A stretch of DNA of 64,000 nt from Alligator mississippiensis (lineage: Eukaryota > Chordata > Crocodylia > Alligatoridae), in contig NC_081828.1 of assembly GCF_030867095.1 (NCBI RefSeq), positions 2,061,001 to 2,125,000 of the forward strand, given 5' to 3'. Below, in pieces: positions 23,272 through 36,173 of this stretch. Under the pieces are notes generated by a model. It searched no databases and had not been told where the DNA came from. It was given only the letters and a program-made list of their open reading frames with translations. How positions within the stretch are numbered: the first letter of the stretch is position 1; each line of letters starts with the position of its first letter. A program made the translations under genes and the position numbers.

Positions 23272-24470
23272 CTAAGGAGTTGAAGGAGGCTACCGTCAGG
23301 CCTGTCTGTAGCTCCAAGTTTCCCCAGAGAGACTTATCTCCACCTTATCATTAGAGACCAGGCTCCTTGGGCCACACACTGCCTGTGACCTTGCACGGCC
23401 CCAAGTATGTCCCTGGCAGCTAAATAATATGACAGGAACTGTGGTAACTGCTTCAAGTTTGCACGTGGTGCCAAAATCAGAAGGGCGCACAAACTAGAGG
23501 CAGAACTGCAGCACCACTGGGACCCACAGTGATATGGTCTTATGCTGAGAAGCAGCGAAGATGTGCAGTGTGTAAAGCCCTGGCCAGGCGGTGTCATTCG
23601 GCCGTCAGGCTGACCGTGCAGAAGGAAGAGCAGGCTTGGCACACAACGCAAGCACGCACTGAACTTTAAATACTAACCGCAGTCCAGCCCGAAGACACAA
23701 AGGACTGAAATACATGCTTATGCTTTGTTAAACCAGGGCCTTACTTTTTCACCTTCTCTCTCGTAGTTGTCCTGACTTCCCTTGACACTCCTACCCTGCC
23801 CCTGGGGCTGTGTGGACATGGCGCTGGGAAAGAAGGCATCCTCGGGGCAGCTGTGGTCTTCTATAGAAGTCATTTAAGAGTCACAGCATGGCCCCAACTT
23901 TATTCTCAGCTTTGCAAGCTGTGGGACTGGAAGCAACTTCTTCTCTCTCCTTTGCATGAGGGAACATGCTGTAAAATGGATTTTACAATGCCACCCAAAC
24001 ACTGCCTGGGCAACGGGATCACTCCTGTGGGCTGCTCTTCTCCAAAGGGCGGAGGGGAAGCAATCGCTTCTGTGGTGAACCCCTATAAATTCTCAATTCC
24101 ATCCTGTTTTTAATTAGAAACTTTCTTCAAATCACTCCCGGTCTCATACATCAGGTGCTGATTTGGCACTGGCGAGGAAACAACCAATAAACTTCACAAT
24201 CAATCTGCAGTTAGTACTCAATCCAGCTTGCTTTGCTTCTTGTTTGCTTCCTTTGTGCATGTTCTCATGGAAAGCAGTATTAAATTGCAGACATGTGGCA
24301 AACTTGAGCAGCATTTAAGTGGTCACATGCGGTCTCTCGTAAGCCTGTTCACCGAGGAACAAGTGAAGCATCTGGGCGATCCATTCCAAGACAGGTAGCT
24401 GAACAAACCCCACGTTGCGCCCGCCCGTCTTGATCCGAGTGACCAGAGGAGATCCCAGTTTGGGTCCAAC

Positions 24471-25140
24471 ATGGCACGAGTGAGTGGGGGTCATTCCTCC
24501 TTTCCCTCTACCTCACCCCGATCTCAGGGCTTGCTCCTCCAAGTCAAAACTGAGGAAGGAAGTTTGGCGCCCAAAAGCTTGTCAAACTTCTCTCCCATCT
24601 ATACAGCTGGTTCAGTAAAACACCACAAAAAACCCTTTGCCTCTTGTGCACTACAACGCTCCACCCCTACTGACTCCTCCATGCCGTTTGTAAAATCCAC
24701 CCTTTTCTTTCTGCCTCCATACCCAGGACTCTCATCCTTTTCCATCTGGATTTCTGTGGTCTATGCCTGCATGTCGCCCCTAAAATTCACAACCCCCTGC
24801 TTCGGTTCACACACACCACTGCTTCCACAGGGATTATGTTCCTTGCCTTTCACTCCGTCGCTCCTGATCTCTGAACGGCCCCATTGCCTCCTCCTCTTTC
24901 GCCACATCAAGTTCACACGTCTTCTCATGGAGGTCCTTTGTCACCCCATCCCTCCCTAATTCTTTGTTCACTTCCAGGGTCCCTTCCCCACCCACACTCA
25001 CACCAGCTGGGGCTGCCCAGAGGCGCCAGCCTCGTCTAAGCTTCTCAGACAGACGTTGCCATATTTTCTTAAACTTTGCTCCTTACACGTGGGACAGTCT
25101 CCCTAGACCGAGCTCTCAAACCTTGCTTGCGTCGCGATGT
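24471..25140 (+). other. Unexplained pyrimidine-rich region with a 162-codon open frame
   Basis: The plus strand is open for 162 codons (24471-24959). The product is rich in Ser, Pro, Leu and Phe with no recognised domain. The composition and a downstream stretch with Trp-Asp-Ser-Leu-Pro resemble the decayed 3' part of an L2/CR1-like LINE, but the match is too weak to assert. I would not call it a gene. Confidence 0.25.
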
Positions 25141-26204
25141 GTCTAAGAGCTCAGTCTATTCGTGATGGTTTGAGAGAGGAGGATTGCTGGAGTTCTCTAG
25201 GTATATGGACACTGCAAATAAATACATGTGCACACGTGCTTACGTATAGATCTGGTTGTGTTCCTCTTGTCCACCCTTAATACGTCAATCGTCTTCGTGG
25301 GTTGTACATTTGCGGAGGTGGGATGTGTTTGCACAGTGCACTTCTTTACGCCAGCCCTGCTCCTGGCTGGGGTTACTTCAATAATACCAAGAACAGGAGG
25401 AAGTACACAGATTTCTCTTCATCAGTGAGTACTCTTTCAAACTCTTCCCTCCTGGCATCGGACACAGCACGAACATCAGACATGGCACTGACAGAGCTGA
25501 GCGTGACTGAGCCCGGAGCGGTGAGAACACGTGACTAAGGGAGAACGGGAAGAAAACGCTCTAAAAGACGCACCTGGTGAAAAGTTTGCGCAGCGTGGGC
25601 CTCCCGGTAATGACCAGATTCTCCGTGGTGGCCAGACACTGCCAGCATGTGGGCAGGCTTCTTGCCCTGATCTCCCAAAGCTCCCCTTCACGAGACATAC
25701 GGGACACGCACACAGCTATGCCTGGAGACGAACCAGTGAGCCGGATTCACAAGTAGGCCCCGTGTCTCGGGGGGGTGGGAAAGCATCACCAACCCCTTTT
25801 GTCATCTGCTGCAACAGTCCTGGAACCAAAGGGATGAGTTCCCCGCTGGCGCAATGAAGTGATGCTCGGCTCTCTCCTCCCTTTGGCAGGTCTGTGGTGG
25901 CAGTTCTCGCTCACCATGCTCAAGCGACATTTGGATTTATTTCCCCAAGTGCCCAAAGCCCGCTATAAAGCTGGCACACACACAAAGCAACGAGATCCTC
26001 GGTCAGACGTTCTCATGAGCGAATCCCTGGAGCCTGCATCTCACTCTTACCCTAGAGCCATGTCCAGCACGCTGTACTGAAAAGGCGCTCCTAGTGAGAT
26101 CTCAAAGCCTGGCTGCAGTTTGCACGGGTGCAGTAAAACCACCTCCCTCCTCCAGCTGGTACAAGCTCTGCCAGACAAAACCCAGGTTAGCTAGTACCAC
26201 TGTC

Positions 26205-26622
26205 TACGCTTAGAGGAAAGGCTGAAAGAACTGGCATTGTTTAGTCTGGAGAGAAGACTGAGGGGGGGTTTGATAACAGGCTTCAAATCTCTGAAGAGTG
26301 GTTACAAAGAGGACACTGATGGACTACTCTCTGTGGCCGTAGGGGACAGGACTAGGAGCAATGGTCTTCAGTTGTGGCAGAGGAAATTTAGGTTGGAGAT
26401 GAGGACAAACTCGCTCACAGCGCGGATGCTTCAGCCTTGGTACAGACCGCCCAGAGAGTGTGTGAAATCTCCATCCTTGCACAAGGTCAAGAGCAGGTTG
26501 GACAGACGCATGGATGGATGCTTTAGTCAGGGATGCTCCTGCCTTGAGCAGGGGGCTGGACGAGATGTGACCTCCTGAGGTCCCTGCCAGCCCTGCTTTC
26601 CTGCGGTGCTAGGATTCTGCAG
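26205..26622 (+). mobile_element. CR1 LINE fragment, 3' end
   Basis: The copy contains the block AGGAGCAATGGTCTTCAG and ends GACCTCCTGAGGTCCCTGCC followed by CTAGGATTCTG, the sense-strand CR1 3' end. It is 5' truncated. Coding similarity to the ORF2 C-terminus is visible (KFRLEMRTNSLTARML) but the frame is broken by decay. Confidence 0.85.
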
Positions 26623-27645
26623 GCAAAACCACGTCAGTCAGGGGTCACCCCACAGATCGGCAGAGGTCTGTAGTGCGCACACAGCTTTACACCTTGATCT
26701 CAGGGCTCAGCGAAGGCTGCAGTTTCTCCCAGACGAGACATATCCTCCAAGATAAGGCTGACTTTGCTTCTGGTGCTGTAAAGGCTATATTTGCTGCTTG
26801 TCTGGTTTAAGAGCAGACCTTTATATCCAGACTGAAAAAATCTACATATAACAGTGACTCACTAAACAGGCTCACTTCAGGACATAAGCCACCCAACACT
26901 GAACGCTGCTGACTATCCAACACGCCACACACCTCTTAAACACAGTGGCACGACTGAATCCGAGTACTGCATCTCTCCCTGCCCATGCTCCCGTGTTATC
27001 ATCATACTGACACTGTGAGTTTTCCACACAGGTAGACTCTCAGTCACTTGTTCTACATGTCTGTAGGGCTCTCTCTTTGACCTTCCCAGCAGTTTTTCCC
27101 CTTTCTGTTCAGAGGCCAGAAACAACAATCCGTCTGAAACCTTCGCTCTGTTCCACCTTCTCTCAGCCCCAGGTAAATAAATGCATGATAGCTGCTCTCA
27201 TGCCATCCGGGCCAAGAAGTAGTCAGGTGCCTCCGCCTTGACCTCTCTCTGTCTTCCTGCAACTTCAGTGGTGCACCTGTGCAGAACGGAGGTGCCGACT
27301 GGGCTGGACGGCCTAACGAGGGGTTGCTATAATGCCGCCGTGAATGGTTCTTGCTGATCTTCTGCTTGAGGAATTAATGGCACTGTTCTGCTGGGGAATC
27401 TTTTGACATTGGTTTCAAATGAATCTATGCAAGCGAAACTGGAAAAAACATGCCACTTTTACGGCCAAAACACGGAACCTTGCAGAGCAGCTGCTACACA
27501 GTGCAGCGCCGAGCACACCAGATATAAAGGCAGGCCGCACTCCTGTACTGAGGCTCCTGTACAGGTTTAGATCCTGGACTCTGTCCATGGTGTGACCCTG
27601 TGCCTACATGGAGCATCGCTGACTTCGGACTGCCAACTCCTTGGG

Positions 27646-27884
27646 TGCATCTACACGAGGCGCTTACTGCGCATTAGCCTAACACTGCGCAGTAGTGCAG
27701 TGGTTATTAACTGTGTTAATACCCTACTGCGCAGTGTTATTAGGCTAATGCCCAGTAAGCATCACTAAAAAACCATGCACCAACACTACTGCGCAGTAAC
27801 TCTAGCTACTGCACATTCAGTTATTAGACGTACTAAACTAAATCCGCTGCAATCAAGGCGCGTTAATGAGCGTGTAGATGTGCC
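27646..27884 (+). mobile_element. Palindromic MITE (Harbinger- or hAT-like), about 240 bp
   Basis: The ends are inverted copies: TGCATCTACACG on the left and CGTGTAGATGTGC on the right. The heptamer CCTTGGG is repeated at both flanks (27639-27645 and 27885-27891). Inside, arms at 27663-27695 and 27724-27759 are near-perfect reverse complements built on ACTGCGCAGTAG, and a further copy of CTACTGCGCAGTAA lies near 27786. There is no coding capacity. The superfamily is uncertain because element and target boundaries overlap in the shared G run. Confidence 0.75.
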
Positions 27885-28854
27885 CCTTGGGCCAGGGGCT
27901 GCTCCCATGTTGACAAATCAAGACTGGAAACAGGACGCATGCTTTTCACAGAACACATTAAACATTGGCACAAGGTACAGGGGTGTGAGGGGCACTCAGA
28001 ATCCTACAATCAAGTTCTGATACGTGTCTGTAAAAGATGACGTCCTCAAGCAGACAGAAACTACAGAACTGGACAGAAGAAACTAGTGGAGGAAGTTCTC
28101 CGGCCAGTGTTATGCAGATAGCCAGACCAGATGGGCACAACTGTCCCTTCTCATTAAACAAAACCCCAACTGCCTTGCTTCAATCTACTGTGGTTAACAC
28201 ATTGGTGGAGCTGGCTGCATTTCCTTGGTTGTATGCAAAGGCCCAGACCTCCCTGCAGTTGATTTAGCTAAGAGTCCTGATGTAATTCTGGACCACAAGT
28301 ATCTTACCATCACTTTCATATTGGCCTCCTACCTTCTTAGGAATGTGCCGATCACAGTACCTACGGGTGATGCACAAACACTGAAGTCTTTATTAGAAAG
28401 AAGTGGTTATGTCTGCCTACTGCTGCATTAGGTTTTCTTTTAGTCAAGGATGAAGACACATTCATTGGCAAGTCATAAATCTGCCACATGGTTATAAAGG
28501 CAGTAACTTCCAGAATGTCAATGAGACGATTCTCAAATAGGGTTTGCATATGATGCCCAGCATGGACCTTTTACCTCCTTGAGCTTCTTATGCCTTGGTC
28601 TTTCAACTAAACCAAGTGGCCCAAAGACCAGAATCCTTCCAGTATTGTCCCATCACTCGAGTCATTTGCAGTGACACTGCTGGATCCCACTTCCCGCTGG
28701 TAATGGTATGCTGTGCACAGGCTACCATGGTGATACTTCCTGGAGTAAGTATGAACACTAATGCTGCATTTTTCAAACAAACAGCAGATTTCTAAGTCTT
28801 CACCTGCCCTGAGAGAGTGCAGGATCCAAGATGCCTTCTCCATTACTGTTATTT

Positions 28855-28955
28855 GCCCTAGTACCTAGCCATGGATCAGCATCCCGCCGTGCTGGGGGCT
28901 GTACAAACAGAACAAAGGGATGGTTCTTGCCACCAACAGCTTACAACGCAAATAC
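28855..28955 (+). repeat. Ancient amniote interspersed repeat (unclassified)
   Basis: The stretch CATGGATCAGCATCCC, GGCTGTACAAACAGAACAAA and CAACAGCTTACAA recalls a widely scattered amniote repeat whose consensus includes GCTGTACAAACACAGAACAAA and AGAGCTTACAATCT. It is recognised by memory only, with no family name given. Confidence 0.45.
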
Positions 28956-31900
28956 CCTCCTCCCCGGGCCTTTAGCAATGAAGGGTTGATCATATTCTCA
29001 AAACCTGGAGACCAGAGAAGTGTTCAGATACGTTCAACTCAGACTGCACTGTCTCCACCTCAAGCGAAACAACAGAGAAGGATCAGCTGCAGTCACCAGA
29101 CGGACCAAAGATGCCTAGAGCTACCGTGCAGCAAGTTTTCGGGCGACCTGTTATTTCAGCTTGGGTAGTAGTTCTTCTCTGACTCTGTAACTCAGTGCAA
29201 TCATTTGTCACTGAGCTCCGGGGAGCGGTCCAGAGGGAACAGAGAACATTTTCCAGGCTGCAGCCTGTCACCTGGGCAGTCAGCATCTCTCAGCACTTGC
29301 GCTGTTCTATAAATTACCTCTGCTAGCGGCTTTCAGCTGCCTGCCCCTCCTAGCTTGGTCAAGCACGCCCATCCGTCAGCACATGTGTAATATTCGTTAT
29401 TTTATTGTCTCGCTGATGGAAGACTCAGTTGTACAGTGGGAAATGCATTAAGGAGGGACTGAATTATTCTGCCTAGGCAACTCACTTTAATCCTTCTGTA
29501 ATCTTCTGTAAGAGGGGGATTTGCAGTTGCTAACATCATTGAACAAGAGCCTTTAGTGCTGGGCTATCTTCCGAGAGACCTAAACTAAAGCTGTGTTTGG
29601 TCTGCCCCACTCATCCACATCGCCCAGCAACGAGAAATGGGTCATCATCCAAAAACAGTTGCCGCTGCCTAACCGGGCCCAAAATTCCTTGGTGTGTTTA
29701 TCTTGGAAGAAGCGATCTCAGGCAGAGAGTAGCATCCAGGTGATGACCTCACTTTTCGGATAACGAGCTAACCAGAACCAATGCGGTTTTCTGCTGATAC
29801 ACCTTGTGGTATTCCCACCTGCTCCTACGGAGGTTACTCATCCTGACTCGGACCCTGAGAGTTGGCGTCAGATTCTTGACGGACGCACCCAACACGCCCG
29901 TGTCGGTCGGGAGATGATCGTGTGTGGATCCTGATGCACTGGAAAACACAGCAGCTCCTACGGCACTCTGGACTCGCTGCATTTCACAGCCACGAGAGGA
30001 GACAGTCGCCAGGACAGAAAAACGTCTTTGCTTCCTTTATGCTCTATGTAATGAATCAAAGCATTTGGGATTAGCCCCAAATGCTGTAGCTACCCTCTGC
30101 AGTCGTCACGCAGCCTTTTCTCAGCGCCTCTGGCTTCAGCTGCCAATGGGCTATTACTATGTTAATACCACTCTGTATTATTACTGGAAGATGGAGCCGT
30201 GCTCCTCATGGAGGTGGGAAGCCAGCGTGGAAGTACACCCCTGGCAGGGATCATTAACATCTCCATCAAGGAGGGCAATGTGCACATTTCAGTGAAGCAA
30301 TGATCAGGCCCTTGCTCTGGAGACATTCCTCTGCCAGGAATCCCCTTGGCTGCTCCTGCACCATCTCACCCGCCCCTGGACTGGGGATGTTACAGGACGG
30401 ATCAGAGAAAGGCAGCTCTGGGTACCCCCCTGTACCTCAGTGACTCCTCTGGGGCCCTGGGAACATTGGGCTACTTTTGGACATTCGCTTCCTCTTGGGC
30501 TCCCACATATTGGCAGTGGCTCATCTGACTTCTCACTTCTTTCGGTTCGTGAAGTGGCTACTGACCTTGTAAGAGGCCCCCTGCTTTGTACTGCTGCAGC
30601 GGGCTCTCCTGGGGCTGCTCTCCCATGCCACTCAGCAAATTCTACTGGAGCAAAATCTGGTGGAGCTGGTGATGCGAGCCACTGCGTGTGTGTTTTGCAA
30701 ACAGCACTGGGTTTCCATCTGCCTCTAGGTGCGAATCTGATGTCTTATCTACACAAAATCCTATGTAGGAGGGACCTGGCTTATCTAGTGATACTCAAAG
30801 CTCATGGCTGCTGGGGCACTTTTGCTGCACTTGGGGGCTGGAGGCAGGGCACTTCTGGCAATGGGCCTTACCCGAGAAACTCCTGGTCTCTTGTTGTTTG
30901 GAAGAACTAGAGCTTGCTGACTCTCAGCTCACAGTGAAAAACCTCTTTTTATCAAGCACTTTCTGGGCAACAGGAGGAGGAAAGCTGTTTGTGGAGGGAA
31001 GCCTTCTACAAGGGGAGGTTTAAAATAGCTCCGCAGGAGGTTTATCTGTCTGCTGTGCCCAGATGCCACAGCCATCACCAGGTTATTAAAAGAACCCAGC
31101 AGCTGTGATGAGGGGGTTGAAATGAATGAAGATCAAAAACATGCTCCCTTTTCATTATGCTATAAATGAGGTTTCTCCCACTGAAACTCAGCAGCTAGAA
31201 AATTTTCACACCTCGCCAGTTGTTGACATGAGACTTTGCGTGTTAGCAAATCCAAGAGATTTGCATAATTCAGTACGGGACTAACAGGAGCTGACTATCT
31301 ACACAAGCACGGACACAGTGATAACTGCCTTAGGCTCTGGAAAAAAAGCTTCTGCGATGTTTCGTGTCAAGTGCAGGCACCGACATCCTGGTCTGAGGTA
31401 TCCGTATGCAAGTCCCAAGGAGTGCTGGGCTGACAGGCTGCTGCTGCACTCATGCTGCTGAGACTGGTTATGGGGGTCTGCTGTGATGACCATGATGAGG
31501 AGGGCATTCAGAAAACACAAATCATGTGTCCCTGCTAAACTCAAGAGGTGGGCTGGCTGCAGGGCACCCTCTGACTTATTAATCAGCTAACGATCTGGGT
31601 CCGTTCTGGGTTTAGCACAGAACACTGTTGCATACTCGGTGCGTAGGAACACAAGCTGACTTTGAGAGTAAGACTCGGGATCCTTTATAAAATACCAGTG
31701 TCTGCCCCTTCTGCGATTTTGCTGCAGGGCTGCTCACCTCTTATGCGAAGCCCTGCCAAAACGACTGTGGCATCAACACATTAATCAAGACGACAGCGTA
31801 GCTTATTAACAAATCAAAGTGCTTCCTGGTACTTATGAGGACAGCAGAGTCTGTGATGTTACCATACTGGATCCATTTACGAGTGAACTGGAGACCCGCT

Positions 31901-32818
31901 ATTTTCTGTACACCAAGGAATTCTGATTTATGGTGTGCTTGAAATTACTGTGGATTTCTATTAAAGACCAACACTTGGCAGCAAGGTACCCTACTTACCT
32001 GTAATTTAGTTCTGTAACAGTAGTATTCTCCATAGACCTCACATCCTTTGGTTTTTTTTGTTTTTCTCATATGTGACTACGCGAGCCAACTTGGCATTTT
32101 TCAAGGGTCGGACCGCTCCCATGAGGCTCTCCACAAACCTCAAGGCATGAAGCAGCAGGAATTTATAAAGGCTTGTGCAGACTTTAATCACCAGTTTCCT
32201 TTGCACGGACACCCACAGGAAGCCAGCTCATATGGGGAGGTGGGGACATTCAGAGAGCAACAGTTACAGGTAGGTCCTTTCTCCTACCCTTAGAGATGGG
32301 CAGCAGGAGGGATGCCTCTGTAGCATGTGAGGGGAGTAAACATCAGTTGCATGCATGACAAATGTACTGTAGAGATCAGAAGGAGCAAAATCCTCCCTAA
32401 ATACAATATGCCTAATAGCAAACTACGTTCAGAAGAGCCTAGATCTCCCCTCTCAGCTGCTCATGCACAGACATGAGTCCCTGAATGTGTTGGCAGAGGA
32501 AACTATCTAGGGAATCATTTGATGACTGGAAGCTAGTTCTTCTGATCTGAAAATTTAATCCTCTTACGGAGCAAATGCTGGCTGGGTTCCGTAAATCACG
32601 ACAGAACGGCCAGGTTTGCGAAGAGGCAACAAGGCATGAAAGATTAACCGGTTGCAGAAAAGTTTCAGTTATTCCTGTTCTCCTCTTTGCGGGGTGCCAA
32701 GTCTCTCTGGCCTTGGGCAGAAGACAAGCTTTTCTTTGCCCTGTCCCCTAGGCAAGAGGTCTCATGTTTGAACTTCAAGTAACATTGTGATGGGTTTTGT
32801 GGCTGCCTTTTCTTTAGC

Positions 32819-32847
32819 TGCACACACACGCACGCACGCATGCGCAC
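32819..32847. repeat. CA/CG microsatellite
   Basis: A short alternating tract of CACACACACG and CACGCACGCA. Alternating purine-pyrimidine sequence of this type can adopt Z-DNA. Confidence 0.9.
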
Positions 32848-33037
32848 CGACCCTCAAATGGATAAAGGATCTTTGCTGGGGCAAGCTAACTCATTTGCTC
32901 TGTTTTTCAGCCACTGTACTGCTGAAGTAGAGTCCAACAGATATTGAAAAGGCCTGAGGAACAAGGCTTTTCATGAAAACTCTCAGCGTTCAAAGGCAAC
33001 AGGCAATGTGAAATGTTTTAAATGGGTAACTTTGAAG

Positions 33038-33746
33038 TAGGGGTGGGCAAAATATGGCTTGAGGGCCATATCCGGCCTGCCAATTGATCCTATCTGGCCC
33101 GTCAATGGAGGCTGTGAGCTTGAGAAGGGAGGGCTAAACCCCATGCCGCTTCGCTCTGCTGCAGCTAGGGCCGACCTGGGCAGTGCACAGACTCCTTCGC
33201 CACTCTCCTGCCTTCCTGTTGGCATTGTGGCTGTGAACTCCTGGCATCCTGGCCGCTGGCAGCCAGGTCCGCAAGGAACAGGGTGCGATGCAGTGCACTG
33301 AGTAGCCGCCCATCCGTCAGGGCAATAAACTGCTGCTGCCATGGTGCCGCTAGGAGGTAAGTCTGTGCCAGCCGTGGGGGAGAGGGCTTTGCCCAGGGCA
33401 GCTGCCCCTGACTTACCTGCAGCGACTCATTGTGGTGGGCAGGTGGGACGACTACTTGGTGTGCTGCACTGCGCCTTGTCCTGTGAAGGCCTGGCTGCCG
33501 GGACTGTGCAGAAAAGAAAGCTGGGGGCGGGGGGAGAAGGTGGGGGAATGGACGCAGCGGGGCGGAGGAGTCTGCACACTGCACAGCCCGGCCTGGCCTG
33601 GCCCTGGCTGCAACAGAGCCCACCCTCCTCAGGCTCCTGGCAGTGGCTGGATAGGATCAGTTGGCATCTCTGCACCCATGCCGGCTCTCAGCAGCTCACT
33701 AAAACTCGTTAAGTAGCCCTCTTGCCCAAATAACTGCTCACCCCTG
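33038..33746 (+). mobile_element. Non-autonomous hAT (Charlie-like) element, 709 bp, with 8 bp target duplication
   Basis: The left end TAGGGGTGGGCAAAATATGG and right end TTGCCCAAATAACTGCTCAC plus CCCTG are the classical CAGGGGTGGGCAA hAT terminal repeats. The sequence just inside the left end (GGGCCATATCCGGCCTGCC) is typical of this group. The flanks CTTTGAAG (33030-33037) and CTTTAAAG (33747-33754) are an 8 bp target duplication with one difference. No transposase frame is present. The strand is by convention. Confidence 0.88.
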
Positions 33747-34107
33747 CTTTAAAGCATGCAGACATTGATACCAAAACTCTTAGATCTATTCAGGAACTGG
33801 CCTGTTCAGATCAGCAGTTCAGGGTGGAAGGAGGCTGTACGAGCTCGCACAGACGCCTCAACTTGGTCCATCTGCTTGACTCACAATACAATGTTTATGA
33901 ACATGTTATGCTCTCCTCCCCATTTTGAAACCTCCCATTAAATCTCTCCCTTGGCGTCAGCTACCCTCCATGCTATACCAGACTTACTTCTGCTTCACTC
34001 CGAGGTTCCACAGGAGATGAGACATGTGCCTGCCCCAGCCAGCATCCCAGAGCCTTTCCAGGGAGGGAAAAAGCAAGCTTGGGAGAGCAAGATACAGAGC
34101 GACCTAC

Positions 34108-34256
34108 CCTTCCTCAATAGTGACAGAGTTCATGATGATGCAGTTGGTGATTTTAACTTTGTCTTTTATGGTGCATGAGCTGCCAATAGTGGAGCGTTTA
34201 ATGAACGTCTCCTCTCCTACTTGGGTAGATGAACCAATGATGCTGTCCAAGCCGAC
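34108..34256 (-). CDS. EIF2B3: EIF2B3 exon (beta-helix domain)
   Basis: A 149 bp exon of eIF2B gamma. The acceptor is TTTCTCTAG|G at 34258-34257 and the donor AAGG|GTAGGT at 34107-34106. It starts in phase 0 and its last two bases begin the glycine codon completed at 15860. It reads [20 protein letters not shown], then [20 protein letters not shown], then IMNSVTIEE. Human counterparts recalled are [20 protein letters not shown] and RSVIGSSCLIKDRVTITNC. Repeated Ile-Gly hexapeptides at six-residue spacing form the left-handed beta-helix that binds the epsilon subunit. It is well conserved. Confidence 0.97.
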
Positions 34257-36173
34257 CTAGAGAAAAGAAGAGCAGAAATCTGGTCAAACCATCCCAGCTG
34301 TAAACTAAGTTACCTCCCAACCACTGTTCTCCTTACACCCTTCTAACACAAGCACCCAGCCTGATCTCCACGTGCCGTGAGTAATACACATTGTATGCTG
34401 GTGTCAGGCCTTTTAAAAATTATGCCTACTTGACAGTTGCTGCTTCAAAGTACTTTGCACATTCAAGGTTGGAAAATGTCAATATTCAACTGACCAAAGG
34501 CTTTTAATGTTTTCTCAGTCTAAAGCACGCTTACGAATTTTGGGTACTTTGAAAGCATAAAACAAGTAGAGCAAAGATCTCACCTCCGAACACAGGGCTA
34601 TGTGGTGATTCTGTGGAAGACCTATGGCAAGCCCATGAGAGAATGCAAAAGGTTTAGCGCATTGATGAGAGCTACACTTGAAATCATGCTCTGATGGTTA
34701 AATATCTTGCTCCTGAACAGAAGGGATCCTACCCTTTCTATGCAGTCTTGGAGGTCAAGTGTGCCTCAAAGAAGCAATTACATGCAAATGATGCTTGGTG
34801 AACACACCCAAGACACATATGCTATGATCTGTAGGTTACAGATTTAAAAGAATAATGTGGGTGTTGAAACAGGCAGCCGTGGAGCAAACACGCATTAGAT
34901 ATGGATGGAAACTGAGCGGGGAAGAAGGATCAAACACTCCTCCTGGGACACTCAAGCAGCAAGACCCTGATTGCTTACATGCCACAGGGAACATCTTAGA
35001 GCCAGGGATACCCAGGAGTCAGGGACATGGAGCTACCTGGCTCAACAGGCTTCGGGCCCAGACTTAAAAGCCTTGTTACCATTCCCTGAATAGAGAACTG
35101 TCCGGGTCCCCCAAGACCCCTCCTCAGCTAGGTTCCAGTCCTTGGGTCCAACCACATCATTCTCAAACACAAAGGCAAGCACTTATGTGCAGGGTGTGGA
35201 CAAAGAGCAGGGAACTGTTCTCCACCAAGTCCTAGAAGGTAAGAATGAGGGGGCACCCACTGAAATTGGCAGGAGGAGGGTTTAAAACTAACAAGAAGAT
35301 GTCCTTTTTTAAGCAGCATGTAGGTAACTTGTGGAACTCATTGCCACAGGAGTTTGTAGAGGCAGAGAGCAGAGCCAGGTTCAAAAGGGGACTAGGCAAA
35401 TTCATGGACAAAAAATTCATTAACAGCTGTTAAGCAGAATAGTCAGAGATATAAACTCTGGCATCTTGAAACCAAAAATGGTGGGTGCCAGTAATAGGGT
35501 AATGAACAGAGAATAGATCACTCTAAGTATACTTGGCTCGCTGCTCTCCCTTTATAGCATCCACTCCTGCCACTGTTACAGACAGGACCGTGGGCTAGAT
35601 GGAGCATGGGTCTCACCCATTACAGCACTGCTTGTACTGTAAATAGCCTTATCTAAGCCAGCAGAGCTGGTGCACCTTGTGCAAAGTAAGAAATCATCAC
35701 CCATGCAGGTGACACACACGCAATGGGCCCCAGAGAAAAGGGGTTGAAGGCTGGGATACCACAGCGAAGAGCCAGCACTGAATGCTGAATCCTGCTGGGC
35801 TTGGGAAAGCCAACTGGCTCCTAGCACCACTGGCCTACCAGCTTACCACTCCCTGGAGAAACGAAGCCTGCAACAGCTGATGGGGCATCTTAGGTGGAGC
35901 TTTAATTAAAAGTCCCAAATGTTTTGTAATGAACATAATGAACACAGATGGAAAGGTGGGAACAGGTGGGTGAGGACATGCAATGCTCTGGGTTGCGCCA
36001 CGTGCGTTTTGCACTCCTCTGTCCCACTCGGTAACAATCAACCGTTCTCAGCTAAAGGAGAGAACACAAGGAGCTCGTTCTGCATTCGCTTAGACCTCAC
36101 CCGTGTCTATAACACATAAGAGCTGCCCCGCCATTCAGCGTGGATATGGGAGGGGAGAGGATTGGTCACTCAC
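34257..36173 (-). other. EIF2B3: EIF2B3 intron, 1.9 kb
   Basis: The intron holds one CR1 3' fragment (about 35237-35645). The rest is unremarkable. Confidence 0.8.
35237..35645 (+). mobile_element. CR1 LINE fragment, 3' end
   Basis: The copy includes CACTGAAATTGGCAGGAGG, AACTCATTGCCACAGGAG, AAGGGGACTAGGCAAATTCA and GTGGGCTAGATGGAGCATGG, the order seen in the 3' part of sense-strand CR1. A short frame (35245-35433) matching NLWNSLPQEFVEAE and FKRGLGKFMDKKF is the end of ORF2. It is 5' truncated and old. Confidence 0.85.

Larger units (their letters stand above)
15861..34107 (-). other. EIF2B3: EIF2B3 intron, 18.2 kb
   Basis: This intron holds a nested CR1 cluster (16.1-16.8 kb), hAT-type elements (21783-22107 and 33038-33746), a hairpin at 23191-23271, a pyrimidine-rich unexplained region (24.47-25.14 kb), a CR1 copy at 26.2 kb, a palindromic MITE at 27646-27884 and an ancient repeat near 28.86-28.96 kb. 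Between these I see no exon, RNA gene or conserved frame. All remaining open frames are short. Confidence 0.75.

Noticed and set aside
24964-25146. Possible L2-type ORF C-terminus
   Set aside because: Only a short Trp-Asp-Ser-Leu-Pro resemblance, too weak for a family call; kept as an unexplained region.
29749-30910. Several open frames of 60-156 codons between 29.7 and 30.9 kb
   Set aside because: Overlapping frames on both strands, with no domain, no splice logic and no conservation pattern that I can recognise.
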